From contig SVNV01000009.1 of the NCBI GenBank assembly GCA_015066705.1, positions 1 through 64,000 on the forward strand: a stretch of 64,000 nucleotides of DNA. Reading direction: 5' to 3'. A program made the position numbers and the translations under genes. This stretch comes from Ruminococcus sp. (lineage in GTDB: Bacteria > Bacillota > Clostridia > Oscillospirales > Ruminococcaceae). Shown here one piece after another: positions 52,105 to 60,747 of this stretch. Numbering within the stretch: position 1 is the stretch's first letter; the number at the start of each line of letters is the position of its first letter. Below the pieces are notes generated by a model that saw only the letters and a program-made list of their open reading frames with translations, did no database searches and had not been told where the DNA came from.

Positions 52105-53082
52105 TCAATAGTTATCAAGAAGTGACTTGTAGAATTCAGAGAAGTCCTCTCTCTTGTTGTTTGTAAAGTCGATAGCCTCTCTTGGATGACGGTTAAAGTG
52201 ACCTGTAAACATATACTGCAAGCCATAGCCCCAAACAACGCCCTTATCCTTAAGCTCTTTCATATACTTTTCTATAAACTTGAGAAGTGGGTAGAGATTG
52301 TACTTTGGATTTTTAAGAAAACCGAGCAAAAGCTCAACTGAACAGTTTCCTGCGCCTCTGCCCATACCCTCAACAGTAGCGTCAAGGTAAGATACACCGT
52401 ATGAAAGAGTTTCAATAGTGTTTGCAAAAGCGAGATTCTGATTGTTGTGTGCGTGAAAACCAACCTTTTTACCGCTTCCCTCAACAGCATTGAGGTAGAA
52501 CTGTGTCAGTTCGCAAGCGTTTTCTGGGAAAAGTGAGCCGTAGCTGTCGACGAGGTAGATTACGTCAACATTTGAGTTTTTAAGCATTTCAAGTGCCTGA
52601 CTGAGCTGGTCGGTTGTTGCCTGAGAAACAGCCATAATGTTGCAGGTTGTTTCATAGCCAAGTGTGTGGAAATGCTCAATCATATCAAGTGCCGCAGGAA
52701 TCTGGTGAATGTAGCAGGCAACTCTTACCATATCAATAACGCTTTCGCTTTTGGGAAGAAAATCTGTTTTGTAGTCACATCTTCCCACGTCAGCCATAAC
52801 TGCAATTTTCATATCCGAAGGGTTATCCCCGACAATAGCACGAATATCCTCTTCCTTACAGAATTTCCACTTTCCGAATTCATTTTCATCAAACATACTT
52901 GTGCTTGCCTTATAGCCGAATTCCATATAATCTATTCCACTCTTTACATTTGTCTTGTAAAGCTCTTTTACAAACTCGTCTGAAAATTCAAAGTTGTTAC
53001 AAAGACCGCCGTCTCTGATTGTTGCGTCAAGAACCTTTACGTCGTCTCTTACGCTCATTAAGTTACCTTTTCTAAGGTTCAT
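52105..53082 (-). CDS. DRE-TIM aldolase/metallolyase family protein
   Basis: The 325-residue protein has VKVLDATIRDGGLCNNFEFS (metal-binding Asp and substrate Arg), VGRCDYKTDF, IYLVDSYGSLFPENA and the metal motif VGFHAHNNQNLAFAN. This is the HMGL/4-hydroxy-2-oxovalerate aldolase-type TIM barrel. Catalysis is probably a metal-dependent C-C lyase or condensation reaction; the substrate cannot be set from sequence. No acetaldehyde dehydrogenase or pathway partner is adjacent. AGGAGT precedes the ATG. Confidence 0.82.
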   Translation of the reverse strand: MNLRKGNLMSVRDDVKVLDATIRDGGLCNNFEFSDEFVKELYKTNVKSGIDYMEFGYKASTSMFDENEFGKWKFCKEEDIRAIVGDNPSDMKIAVMADVGRCDYKTDFLPKSESVIDMVRVACYIHQIPAALDMIEHFHTLGYETTCNIMAVSQATTDQLSQALEMLKNSNVDVIYLVDSYGSLFPENACELTQFYLNAVEGSGKKVGFHAHNNQNLAFANTIETLSYGVSYLDATVEGMGRGAGNCSVELLLGFLKNPKYNLYPLLKFIEKYMKELKDKGVVWGYGLQYMFTGHFNRHPREAIDFTNNKREDFSEFYKSLLDNY

Positions 53083-53233
53083 AAAATCACTCCTTTTGGC
53101 ATTCGGGACTTTAAAGCGGTATACACTTTAAAGGGATAAAGTTATTATAGCACCATTCTTCTCGTTTGTCAACAAAAAGGTATCACAAATTTGCAGTTTA
53201 GTCAATAGTTTCTTTTGTTAAAACTGTAATAAA

Positions 53234-53271
53234 TAAAAAATCAAACCCAACCTTTCGGTCGGATTTGATTT
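53234..53271 (-). terminator. tRNA-Leu(GAG) terminator
   Basis: On the minus strand AAATCAAAtCCgaCC pairs with GGttGGgTTTGATTT over GAAA, then T. Confidence 0.78.
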
Positions 53272-53273
53272 AT

Positions 53274-53357
53274 TGGTGCGGCAAATGGGACTTGAACCCA
53301 TACGTCGAAGACACACGCCCCTCAAACGTGCCTGTCTGCCTATTCCAGCACTGCCGC
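53274..53357 (-). tRNA. tRNA-Leu (anticodon GAG)
   Basis: The acceptor stem GCGGCAG pairs with TTGCCGC (one G-U) and CCA is encoded. The anticodon arm CACGT-TTGAGGG-GCGTG gives GAG, reading CUC/CUU. A long variable arm and GGGTTCAAGTCCC T arm are present. It has its own promoter and terminator. Confidence 0.96.
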
Positions 53358-53392
53358 ATATTTAATTGTCTTTGCCCTTTGGCGACTTTAAT

Positions 53393-53421
53393 ATTATAAC
53401 ATTATATTCTATAATTGTCAA
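53393..53421 (-). promoter_or_regulatory. tRNA-Leu(GAG) promoter
   Basis: On the minus strand TTGACA, 17 bases, TATAAT: a perfect sigma-A match, ~35 bases before the tRNA. Confidence 0.85.
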
Positions 53422-53485
53422 CACCTAAAATCTCACAAATCAGCCAAAATTTGTTTTGCAAATTTGTGGGTTTTAAACAACAGAA

Positions 53486-53511
53486 AGTGCCTGTAAAAAA
53501 TCACAGGCACT
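53486..53511 (-). terminator. Hairpin after the diguanylate cyclase gene
   Basis: AGTGCCTGT pairs with ACAGGCACT. On the minus strand the tail is TTCTGTTT, on the plus strand TGTTTTTTAA. Confidence 0.55.
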
Positions 53512-53516
53512 GTTTT

Positions 53517-55451
53517 TTAATTATACATTCTCTCACGTTTTCTTTGTTTCTTTTCTGATTTATTCTTATACATTTCCTTATCGGCAGCAAAAATCAGGCT
53601 ATCAAAGTCGTCGTCCTCGCTTACTCTGGAAACATAATATCCACAGCTTGCACTTACCTTATACGGCATTCCCGAACGCTCGTTATATTCTTCAAGTGCC
53701 TTATGGAATCTCTCCTCAAAAGCCGCAGCCTTTTCGTTTGTATAGTCGTAAGCTACTACTTCAAATTCGTCACCGCCGAAACGCGCACAGATTTCGCCGT
53801 TGGTAGAAGCCTTCTGCAAGCCTCTCGCAACCTGAATAATCGCATTGTCGCCCTGCTTGTGTCCGAATTTATCGTTAATCGGCTTCAAATCATCGAGGTC
53901 AGCTACAAAAATCATAACCTCTCTCTGTGATTCCACAGCCTTGCTGAAAATTTCCACAGCCCAGTTATGAAGTCCTCGTCTGTTGTAAATTCCGGTAAGT
54001 GAATCTTCAACATAAAGCTTTTCAAGTTTTTCTGACTGTTTTGAAAGCTCCTCACGGATTCGTGAATTTTCAATAGCGATTGAAAGGTTCATTCGCCAGA
54101 TATTGAACAGTGCATCAAAGCTTGTATTATTGTTGCTGCTTGTACACAGATATCCGAAATTCCTGTCCTGAAAATGTATCGGCGTAAAGAAGAAAATTCT
54201 GCTCTGGTCTGACGGCTCATGCATCGCAGGTATCATCAGCTTTGAGTCAAAATACTCAGGCTCTTTATACTCGCCATACTCTCTGGCAACTCTTTTTATC
54301 ATCTTTTCCGGATAGCCTGTACGCTTGTATTTTTTAGTCAGATTGTATTTATCTTTTACGATACAGCTTTCAAACTTTTCAGGAATACAGATATAGAATT
54401 TATCAACCTGAATATCGTCAATATATTCTCTGACCGCATCAAAGGTTTCGTCAAGTGTAGTAACACTTGTCATCTTTTCGCCCATTCTGATAAGACGTTT
54501 TGAATAATAAGTGTTTTTGTCGATTGTAGAATAAAGGTTTCTGATAAGATTATTGTCCTCGGTAAGGTTTTTACCGAAACAACCACAGCTCTGTGAAATT
54601 GTCACTTTATTCTTCATTTCATAATTCATAACGGCGTTTATAGGTCTCATCGCAACCTCTCTTGCAATATCAACCGCCTTTTCACCGCATTCATAATAAG
54701 GAAGTGTAACGGTAGTAAGCGACGGATTGTTTGCGTGAGCAAGCTTGATTCCCTCAAAGCCTGTTACCAGAATATCATCAGGGACATATATGCCCTCGTT
54801 TCTGAGCTCGTCAATTACGCCGATAGCCATTGTATCGTTTGCACAGACTATCGCTTCAGGAAGCTTTCTTCCGGAATCGATATATTCTCTTATAGCGTGT
54901 GCAGCATCAATAGCACTGTAATTACCGTAAAGAATCTTATCCTCATTGAATTTCAGACCATATCTGTTTATAGTAGCCATAAATTCAGAAAGTCTGTCAT
55001 TATCAACTTCGTTTTTATATGTACTCATAAATATAAAGTCGATTACATTATGTTTGGTTATAAGGTGTTCAGTAATATCGCCTATACCCTGTGATTTAAT
55101 CTGAATATTGTTACAGCCCGGATAATCGCCGTCTACTACAATAACAGGTGTACCTACTCTTTTGGCACTATTTATAATGTTAAGTACATTTTCCTCGCTT
55201 GCCATTGTACAAGGAAGAATAATAACCACATCAAAATACTGATAGTTTATAAGCTCATATATATTTTCTTCACCATAATCGTGTTCAGAATGGCTTGTTG
55301 TATTGCTGTATGGTGCAAAAATTGCCACGTCATATCGCTTGATTTTTGCTTTGTTTACAACGCCGTTTGCGATTTTGCCCTGATATTCACTATTGATACC
55401 GGAATACACCAGCGCAATCTTAAGTCTGTCGTCGTTGTTTATCAATTTCAA
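53517..55451 (-). CDS. Diguanylate cyclase with a LacI-type ligand-binding sensor domain
   Basis: The ~644-residue protein has a periplasmic-binding-protein-like domain of the LacI family (residues ~1-290: LKIALVYSGINSEYQGKIAN, VVIILPCTMASEEN, AIVCANDTMAIGVIDELRNE). A Cys-rich ISQSCGCFGKN hinge and a middle GAF-like region follow. The C-terminal GGDEF domain has DSLTGIYNRRGL, DDLKPINDKFGHKQGD and RFGGDEFEVV. It should make c-di-GMP in response to a small ligand, probably a sugar. It lacks both a DNA-binding headpiece and a signal peptide, so it senses in the cytoplasm. TTG at 55451 follows AGGAGG and is the likely start; the upstream GTG overlaps that site. Confidence 0.88.
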   Translation of the reverse strand: MKLINNDDRLKIALVYSGINSEYQGKIANGVVNKAKIKRYDVAIFAPYSNTTSHSEHDYGEENIYELINYQYFDVVIILPCTMASEENVLNIINSAKRVGTPVIVVDGDYPGCNNIQIKSQGIGDITEHLITKHNVIDFIFMSTYKNEVDNDRLSEFMATINRYGLKFNEDKILYGNYSAIDAAHAIREYIDSGRKLPEAIVCANDTMAIGVIDELRNEGIYVPDDILVTGFEGIKLAHANNPSLTTVTLPYYECGEKAVDIAREVAMRPINAVMNYEMKNKVTISQSCGCFGKNLTEDNNLIRNLYSTIDKNTYYSKRLIRMGEKMTSVTTLDETFDAVREYIDDIQVDKFYICIPEKFESCIVKDKYNLTKKYKRTGYPEKMIKRVAREYGEYKEPEYFDSKLMIPAMHEPSDQSRIFFFTPIHFQDRNFGYLCTSSNNNTSFDALFNIWRMNLSIAIENSRIREELSKQSEKLEKLYVEDSLTGIYNRRGLHNWAVEIFSKAVESQREVMIFVADLDDLKPINDKFGHKQGDNAIIQVARGLQKASTNGEICARFGGDEFEVVAYDYTNEKAAAFEERFHKALEEYNERSGMPYKVSASCGYYVSRVSEDDDFDSLIFAADKEMYKNKSEKKQRKRERMYN

Positions 55452-55478
55452 GACACAGCACCTCCTCACAAAAATCTC

Positions 55479-55507
55479 ATTATATTAAATATAACATATT
55501 TTTTCAA
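55479..55507 (-). promoter_or_regulatory. Promoter of the diguanylate cyclase gene
   Basis: On the minus strand TTGAAA, 17 bases, TATAAT, ~28 bases before the start. Confidence 0.75.
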
Positions 55508-55559
55508 CTCTTTCAAGTGTATTTGTGATTTTTGTACAAATATTTTTCTGAAAATACCG

Positions 55560-55588
55560 TTGCGAAATAATCAAAAATGTGTTATAAT
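55560..55588 (+). promoter_or_regulatory. Promoter of the small membrane protein cluster
   Basis: TTGCGA, 17 bases, TATAAT, ~37 bases before the ATG at 55626. Confidence 0.75.
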
Positions 55589-55625
55589 CTGTTTAGACTT
55601 AAATTTCAAGAAAGGGTTTTTCTTT

Positions 55626-55901
55626 ATGAGCAACAACAAAAAGATAGTTGCAGGGGTTAATACCGACCTGCTTATGAAGGGCGCTTTGCTTCTTGGCTCA
55701 GCAGGAATCGCCTTGCTTTTAAGTAGCGATTCAGACAAAAAGAGCAAGAAAAAGAAAAAAGGCTTTATCTCAAAAACAGCCGGCATAAACAACACTGTAA
55801 ATTCACTTTGCCGAGCGTTTTATGTTTATGATATCAAGAAAAACGGAGAGCGTGACGGTTTTCCTGTAAAGATGGAAACCGCTGACATTATCGAAATATA
55901 G
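55626..55901 (+). CDS. Small membrane protein of unknown function
   Basis: The 91-residue protein starts MSNNKKIVAGVNTDLLMKGA, has one hydrophobic helix (LLLGSAGIALLLSS) followed by a very basic stretch (DKKSKKKKKG) and a folded tail ending VKMETADIIEI. The family is not recognised. AAAGGG lies 8 bases before the ATG, and the long in-frame extension upstream is rejected because it crosses the promoter. The next gene follows after nine bases. Confidence 0.72.
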   Translation: MSNNKKIVAGVNTDLLMKGALLLGSAGIALLLSSDSDKKSKKKKKGFISKTAGINNTVNSLCRAFYVYDIKKNGERDGFPVKMETADIIEI

Positions 55902-55910
55902 GTAACAGTT

Positions 55911-56249
55911 ATGAGAAAATATCTTACCGATTACAGAAATTACATAAAAGAACTGCTTTCAGATGACGAAACTGATTTTGAAGCTCTTGCAAAAGAGCAT
56001 CTTGTGAAAATTCAGTTTTTCCAGCACGAAAGACTGGTTCACCTTATCGTTATGGTGCTTTTTGCACTGATGACACTGGGAACTCTTATTGCTTTTGTGG
56101 TAACTGAGGCTGTGGGGCTTCTTGTTATGTCCGTACTTTTTGTAGGGCTTCTCATTCCATATATCAGACACTACTATTTTCTTGAAAACCAGACACAGGA
56201 GCTTTACAAGGATTACGACGAAATCTTAAAAAAGCTTGGTAAACTATAA
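55911..56249 (+). CDS. Small two-helix membrane protein
   Basis: The 112-residue protein has a charged N-terminal helix (1-40), two membrane helices (HLIVMVLFALMTLGTLIAFV and AVGLLVMSVLFVGLLIPYI) and a charged C-terminal helix. The family is not recognised. It is in the same transcription unit as the preceding small membrane protein and probably the flavin reductase. Confidence 0.75.
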   Translation: MRKYLTDYRNYIKELLSDDETDFEALAKEHLVKIQFFQHERLVHLIVMVLFALMTLGTLIAFVVTEAVGLLVMSVLFVGLLIPYIRHYYFLENQTQELYKDYDEILKKLGKL

Positions 56250-56302
56250 TCTTCTGAAAGGAATATGCTTCGGGCTTTATTGTTCGGAGCATTTATACTG
56301 CT

Positions 56303-56929
56303 ATGAAATACACTAAGGAAACGTGGAAGGGCTCGGCACTTCTCGCACCTGTCCCCCCTACAATCGTCACCTGTAAATGTGGCGATAAAACAAATGCTCT
56401 GACTATCGGATGGACAGGAATTTTAAACACAATTCCGCCAAAAACCTATATTTCCGTAAGACCTGAAAGGTATTCCTACAATCTCATCAAGGAAAGCGGA
56501 CAGTTTGTCATAAACCTTACTACCCGTGAGCTTGTAAGAGCCTGCGACTGGTGTGGAGTAAAAAGCGGAGCTAAATTTGACAAATTCAAGGAAATGGGAC
56601 TCGAAACAGAGCCTGCAAGCAAGGTTGATGTTCCTCTTTTAAGTGACAGTCCTGTTAATCTGGAATGTGTTGTTACTGATGTTATTCCGCTGGGAAGTCA
56701 CGATATGTTTATTGCCGACATAGTTGCGATAAATGTTGCGAAAGAGCTTCTTGACAAGGACGGCAGGCTTCAGCTTGAAAAAGCCGATTTGGTAGCATAT
56801 TCCCACGGCGAATATTTTGCCCTCGGCGAAAAGCTGGGAAGCTTTGGCTACACCGTGAGAAAGAAAAAGAAATCTTCCCGCAAACCCGCAACTGCAAAAC
56901 ACAAAAAGAACAACAATAAAAAGGTCTGA
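56303..56929 (+). CDS. Flavin reductase-like FMN-binding protein (flavoredoxin type)
   Basis: The 208-residue protein has PTIVTCKCGDKTNALTIGWT, YISVRPERYSYNLIKESGQF and VINLTTRELV. These are typical of the flavin_reduct (flavoredoxin/FMN-binding split barrel) family of anaerobes. The C-terminal ~25 residues are Lys-rich (KKKKSSRKPATAKHKK), an unusual basic tail. It probably binds FMN and transfers electrons or reduces flavins. It is 53 bases after the preceding gene. Confidence 0.88.
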   Translation: MKYTKETWKGSALLAPVPPTIVTCKCGDKTNALTIGWTGILNTIPPKTYISVRPERYSYNLIKESGQFVINLTTRELVRACDWCGVKSGAKFDKFKEMGLETEPASKVDVPLLSDSPVNLECVVTDVIPLGSHDMFIADIVAINVAKELLDKDGRLQLEKADLVAYSHGEYFALGEKLGSFGYTVRKKKKSSRKPATAKHKKNNNKKV

Positions 56930-56955
56930 AAGAAAGCTCTTTCAGACCTTTATTT
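56919..56955 (+). terminator. Terminator of the flavin reductase unit
   Basis: AAAGGTCTGAAAGA pairs with TCTTTCAGACCTTT over four bases. It overlaps the last codons and abuts the convergent gene. Confidence 0.82.
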
Positions 56956-57263
56956 TATGATTTTGAGTATGGGTTTTTATTCTCCGGGATTTGTGGTTTG
57001 TTTACACCATTAGAGTAAGGGTTTTTGTTTTCACGATACTCGGGAGTAGTGTCCATTCCCGAAAGAACAAAAAGAAAAAGTGTAAACAGGAGGTTTGGAA
57101 TAATCCATATCCCCAGTGCAATCCAGAAGAAGATAATGGAAATATCCAGTATAAAATGAAGCACAAGCAAAATAATCGCAACAACAGCCACTTCAAAATT
57201 CATAATGAGATTAAACACAAGGCTTATCAAAAAACCGCTGCTGTGTCTTTTTGGTTTTCGCAT
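56955..57263 (-). CDS. Small membrane protein after the YdjH-like gene
   Basis: The 102-residue protein has a basic N-terminus (MRKPKRHSSG) and two or three membrane helices. Its polar C-terminus holds a duplicated motif, ENKNPYS, at two places around KPQIP. The family is not recognised. It is the last gene of the SPFH/zinc-ribbon/TPM operon, 16 bases after the TPM gene, and may be a membrane partner of that complex. Confidence 0.72.
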   Translation of the reverse strand: MRKPKRHSSGFLISLVFNLIMNFEVAVVAIILLVLHFILDISIIFFWIALGIWIIPNLLFTLFLFVLSGMDTTPEYRENKNPYSNGVNKPQIPENKNPYSKS

Positions 57264-57279
57264 TTACTTCACCTCAAAA

Positions 57280-58131
57280 CTAAAATCTTCCGCCGCCTCC
57301 GCCACGACTTCCGCCGCCGCTTCTGCCTCCACCGCCGGAGCTGCTGCTCTGACGTCTTACCTTGGTAACATTCTTATACAGGAACAAATCCTGAGAAAGT
57401 GTCACCTTGAAGCTTCCACGCTTTACAAAGTTGTTGGCTGTTCTCTGCTTTTCAACACTTCTGAGCTGTTTTTTGAGAACTGAAGTCACTATAAATGCAA
57501 CAACAAGTCCTATAACACCGCCGATTAAAAATGCTTTTATAATCACCTTTGCTGTAATAAACGGACGTATTACGCCATAAGGCTTTCCGTTTTCATATGC
57601 TTCAAAGAATTTGTCACAAAGGTCGGCATACTCAAGGAAACAGCTTTGATATTCACCATCGCTCAGATAATCTATAAGCTTATCTTCAAAAAGTCGGATT
57701 CCATATTCATTGCTGATAGCTTCCTTGGCCTTGCTTTCAGTTGCGATATGCCACAAACGACAATCCATATCAACCAGGAAAATCACAGCGTCAGTCACCT
57801 GATTTTCATAAAGATACAAATCAAGAATCTCATTGGTAAATCTTTCACATTCCTCTTCGCTGTCGTAAGGCACGTCTCTTGTAGTATAAACAAGTACATC
57901 AATTCCGTACTTTTCGCTTACGTCTTCAAGTGCCTCCTGTATTCTTTCCTCTTCACTGATATTAAGAATACCGGCGTTGTCGGTAAGCAAATTCTCAGGT
58001 GCTAAAGAAAATGAGTTGTTTTCGTCATCAAGTCCGTAGAAATCATCAAGGTCAATATCAATAGCACAGGCAGGCAGTGTCATCATAAACACTGTAATTG
58101 CCGAAAGAAATAATGCCACAAGCTTTTTCAT
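57280..58131 (-). CDS. TPM-domain membrane protein (YdjH-like)
   Basis: The ~283-residue protein has a signal peptide (MKKLVALFLSAITVFMMTLP, ACA), an extracytoplasmic TPM domain (LTDNAGILNISEEERIQEAL, then YGIDVLVYTT), one membrane helix (VIIKAFLIGGVIGLVVAFIV) and a Gly/Ser/Arg-rich tail (GGGGRSGGGSRGGGGGRF). It corresponds to YdjH in B. subtilis. Its start overlaps the zinc-ribbon gene stop (TAATG) with GGAGG upstream, so translation is coupled. Confidence 0.85.
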   Translation of the reverse strand: MKKLVALFLSAITVFMMTLPACAIDIDLDDFYGLDDENNSFSLAPENLLTDNAGILNISEEERIQEALEDVSEKYGIDVLVYTTRDVPYDSEEECERFTNEILDLYLYENQVTDAVIFLVDMDCRLWHIATESKAKEAISNEYGIRLFEDKLIDYLSDGEYQSCFLEYADLCDKFFEAYENGKPYGVIRPFITAKVIIKAFLIGGVIGLVVAFIVTSVLKKQLRSVEKQRTANNFVKRGSFKVTLSQDLFLYKNVTKVRRQSSSSGGGGRSGGGSRGGGGGRF

Positions 58132-59213
58132 TACAGCACACCTCCCAGCAACAATGCAATACCGCCGGCAATAGCTGTAACTCCTGCAAAAACGCCTAAA
58201 AACCATCTTGCAAAAGCACCCTTATCCATAGGAAGATTTCCTACAAATTTACCGGTCTGGCCATTCATAGCGAACATAAATTTTTCGCCCTTGTACTCAG
58301 TATTGAGCATCCACACAGGGAGAAGTGCGTACTTGATTTTTCCGTGAGAAAGCTTAACAGTAGAGCTATTCGGGATACAGGTTGCATAGCCTGTAACAGT
58401 TGCTCTGAAAGCCTCTTCTGTGCTCTGCTTTACTCTGGTATTTGCTCTCTCCTCGGAAGCGTTACTGTCAACGTCATATTTATCAGCAAGATATCCCGAA
58501 AGATAAGCAGTCTGAAAATCTACCATTTCATTGTAATTATATGGTTCGATTGAATCCATCAAATCATCAGGCATTTTTGTTGAGCCGTCAACAGGAACTC
58601 TTTCAAAGCCCAGAAGTCCGCCTCTCACAAGCTGATAGTATGAGGTTTCGGTATAATTATAGCTTCCGCTTGACCATCTTCTGACTCTTGTCGCACGATA
58701 GGTTATATGTGCATCAGTATCACAGTCAAAAAGCCAGAAAGGAACATAAACGCCTTTGATTTCCTTAATTTTTGTTTCGCTTTTGAACATCTTAGGAAGA
58801 AGCTTCTTTCCTTTAAGATGGTTATAAAACGCCTTTTCGGCAGCTTCCTTATCCATTTTAAACGGAATAACATAGTCAGGCTTTAAAAGTCCAGAAAGCT
58901 TTTCAGCCATAACAACAGGGTTATCGCAGAAAGGACATCTTGAAGCAACAGTAGTTTTATCGGTAATAATTTCACCACGGCAGGATTCACATATATATCC
59001 TACCATACCCTCAGGAACATCCCAGATTTCCGGCTGTTCCTCGTCCCATTTCATATCGTCAACGAATTCTTCTTTTAAAATGTCGTCGTAGGATTTAAGA
59101 GTATCAACATCAAACTCGGTATCACAAAAAGGACATTTCATCTTCTGAATATCGCTGTTAAAGGTCAGTTCGCCGTTACAACAGGGACATTTATATTCAA
59201 TAAGTGTAGACAT
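58131..59213 (-). CDS. Zinc-ribbon membrane protein (YdjG-like)
   Basis: The ~360-residue protein has two zinc ribbons (CPCC...CPFC at residues ~9-30 and CESC...CPFC at ~75-100), a long soluble domain and two C-terminal membrane helices (FLGVFAGVTAIAGGIALLLG). This is the TFIIB-like zinc-ribbon protein family that includes YdjG. In B. subtilis YdjG, YdjH and YdjI form a membrane-stress complex that recruits PspA. The ATG at 59213 follows AAAGGAG at a long 12-base spacing. Confidence 0.85.
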   Translation of the reverse strand: MSTLIEYKCPCCNGELTFNSDIQKMKCPFCDTEFDVDTLKSYDDILKEEFVDDMKWDEEQPEIWDVPEGMVGYICESCRGEIITDKTTVASRCPFCDNPVVMAEKLSGLLKPDYVIPFKMDKEAAEKAFYNHLKGKKLLPKMFKSETKIKEIKGVYVPFWLFDCDTDAHITYRATRVRRWSSGSYNYTETSYYQLVRGGLLGFERVPVDGSTKMPDDLMDSIEPYNYNEMVDFQTAYLSGYLADKYDVDSNASEERANTRVKQSTEEAFRATVTGYATCIPNSSTVKLSHGKIKYALLPVWMLNTEYKGEKFMFAMNGQTGKFVGNLPMDKGAFARWFLGVFAGVTAIAGGIALLLGGVL

Positions 59214-59249
59214 TGTGTTCAGTAACTCCTTTCGTGTTATTAAACACAA

Positions 59250-59277
59250 TTCAGCGTGAAAATAACTCCACGCTGAA
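59250..59277 (-). terminator. Intercistronic hairpin between the YdjI- and YdjG-like genes
   Basis: TTCAGCGTG pairs with CACGCTGAA over ten bases. On the minus strand it is followed by TTGTGTTT. It may lower expression of the two downstream genes relative to the SPFH protein. Confidence 0.6.
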
Positions 59278-59288
59278 CTGATAACATA

Positions 59289-60623
59289 TTACTTAACGTC
59301 GTTTTCGTCAAAAACGTCTCCACATTCAGGACAGAACTTAGGTGGATTCTTTGGGTCTTCCGGAATCCAGCCACACTTATCACACTGATATGTAGGTGTT
59401 CCTGTAGGCTTAGCCTTTCCACACTCAGGACAGAACTTACCCATATTTGAAGTTCCGCATTCACAGGTCCAGCTGTTGTCTGCAGGCTTTGAATTTCCGC
59501 AGTTTGTACAGAACTTTCCTGTGTTGCTTGCACCACATGAGCACTTCCAAGCGTTTGCATCAGCCTGAGCCTGCTCTGCTACAGCCTCTTCCTTCTGAGC
59601 CTTCTGCTGTTCGCCCATAGCGTAAAGGTTTGAAACATTCATACCTGTTCCGCCACCAGCGTTCTGAGCAAAGCCCATTCCCATAAAGCCAGTCATAGCG
59701 CCAGCAGAGTTCTTTGCAGCGTCCTGCATAGCCTGACCCTGAGCCTGTACGAGGTGAGCAGCACCCATAGAAGCATTCTGGAATACAGCTGTCTTCTGAA
59801 GAGTCTTAATCATATCAAGGTCTTCCTTAGGAACTGTTACTGAACGGAATGAAACCTTTTCAAGAGTAATACCTCTGTGATTTCCCCATTCTTCAGCGAG
59901 AATTCCCTTAAGAGAATCTCTTACCCTGACATTATTTGCAATAATCTGATTCGGTCTGATTTCTGCATTTGAAAGCTCAGCAAAAGCAACCTGAAGATGA
60001 TTTATGAGGTCAGCCTTAAGGTCAGTTGCAATAGTTTCCTTCTTATAAGCGCTTTCAACATTACCGCATACGTTTGTATAGAAAAGAAGCGGGTTTGTAA
60101 TCTTGTATGTATAGTAACCGTTACAAGTAAGTGTTACGTCAACGTCAAGACCGATTTTGTTGTCAACTACTCTGAATGGAATTGGTTCAGAAGTACCAAA
60201 TGGGTTCTGAATGATTTCCTTTGTGTTGAAGTAGTAAACTCTCTGGTCCTTACCTGTGTCACCACCGTAAGTAAAACGTCTTCCGATAGCCTTGAATGTA
60301 TCAAGAATACTCTTTCCGAGGCTTCCTGCAAAAATACTTGGTTCTGTGGAAGAATTGTATGTGAACTGACCCGGCTCAGCACAAACTTCAACAACCTTAC
60401 CCTGTTCAACAATAATCATACACTGTCCGTCAGCAACAGCAATTCCTGAACCGTTAGAAATAATGTTGTCATTACCCTTTGTATTTGAGCTTCTTGAAGT
60501 GATTTGTTTCTGACCCTTTGTTACCAGAACATCGTTTGGCAAAGCGTCACAGTAGAAAAATTCCTTCCACTGGTCAGCCATAACGCCTCCTGCTGCACCG
60601 GCAATAGCCTTAATAAGTCCCAT
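59289..60623 (-). CDS. SPFH-domain protein with C-terminal zinc ribbons (YdjI-like)
   Basis: The ~444-residue protein has an SPFH/Band-7-type domain (residues ~10-290: GLIKAIAGAAGGVMADQWKE, VLVTKGQKQI, ITLEKVSFRSVTVPKEDLD). A Gln/Ala/Gly-rich linker (MGAAHLVQAQGQAMQDAAKN) follows, then three zinc ribbons (CSCG...CTNCG, CECG...CPECG, CDKCG...CPECG). This is the virion-core-protein-like/YdjI family. It probably forms oligomers at the membrane with the YdjG/YdjH-like partners downstream. AAAGGGG precedes the ATG. Confidence 0.87.
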   Translation of the reverse strand: MGLIKAIAGAAGGVMADQWKEFFYCDALPNDVLVTKGQKQITSRSSNTKGNDNIISNGSGIAVADGQCMIIVEQGKVVEVCAEPGQFTYNSSTEPSIFAGSLGKSILDTFKAIGRRFTYGGDTGKDQRVYYFNTKEIIQNPFGTSEPIPFRVVDNKIGLDVDVTLTCNGYYTYKITNPLLFYTNVCGNVESAYKKETIATDLKADLINHLQVAFAELSNAEIRPNQIIANNVRVRDSLKGILAEEWGNHRGITLEKVSFRSVTVPKEDLDMIKTLQKTAVFQNASMGAAHLVQAQGQAMQDAAKNSAGAMTGFMGMGFAQNAGGGTGMNVSNLYAMGEQQKAQKEEAVAEQAQADANAWKCSCGASNTGKFCTNCGNSKPADNSWTCECGTSNMGKFCPECGKAKPTGTPTYQCDKCGWIPEDPKNPPKFCPECGDVFDENDVK

Positions 60624-60701
60624 TTTAAAAACCCCTTTCAATAAGTTATTTTTATTAAATCTATAATTTACCACAATCTGTAAATTTCCGATTTAAGACA
60701 C

Positions 60702-60730
60702 ATTATAACACATTATTACAGAATAGTCAA
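60702..60730 (-). promoter_or_regulatory. Promoter of the YdjIGH-like operon
   Basis: On the minus strand TTGACT, 17 bases, TATAAT, ~78 bases before the start. It is a sigma-A type, not the sigma-W type used for the B. subtilis pspA-ydjGHI operon. Confidence 0.72.
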
Positions 60731-60747
60731 TAATTTTTCAGAAAATT

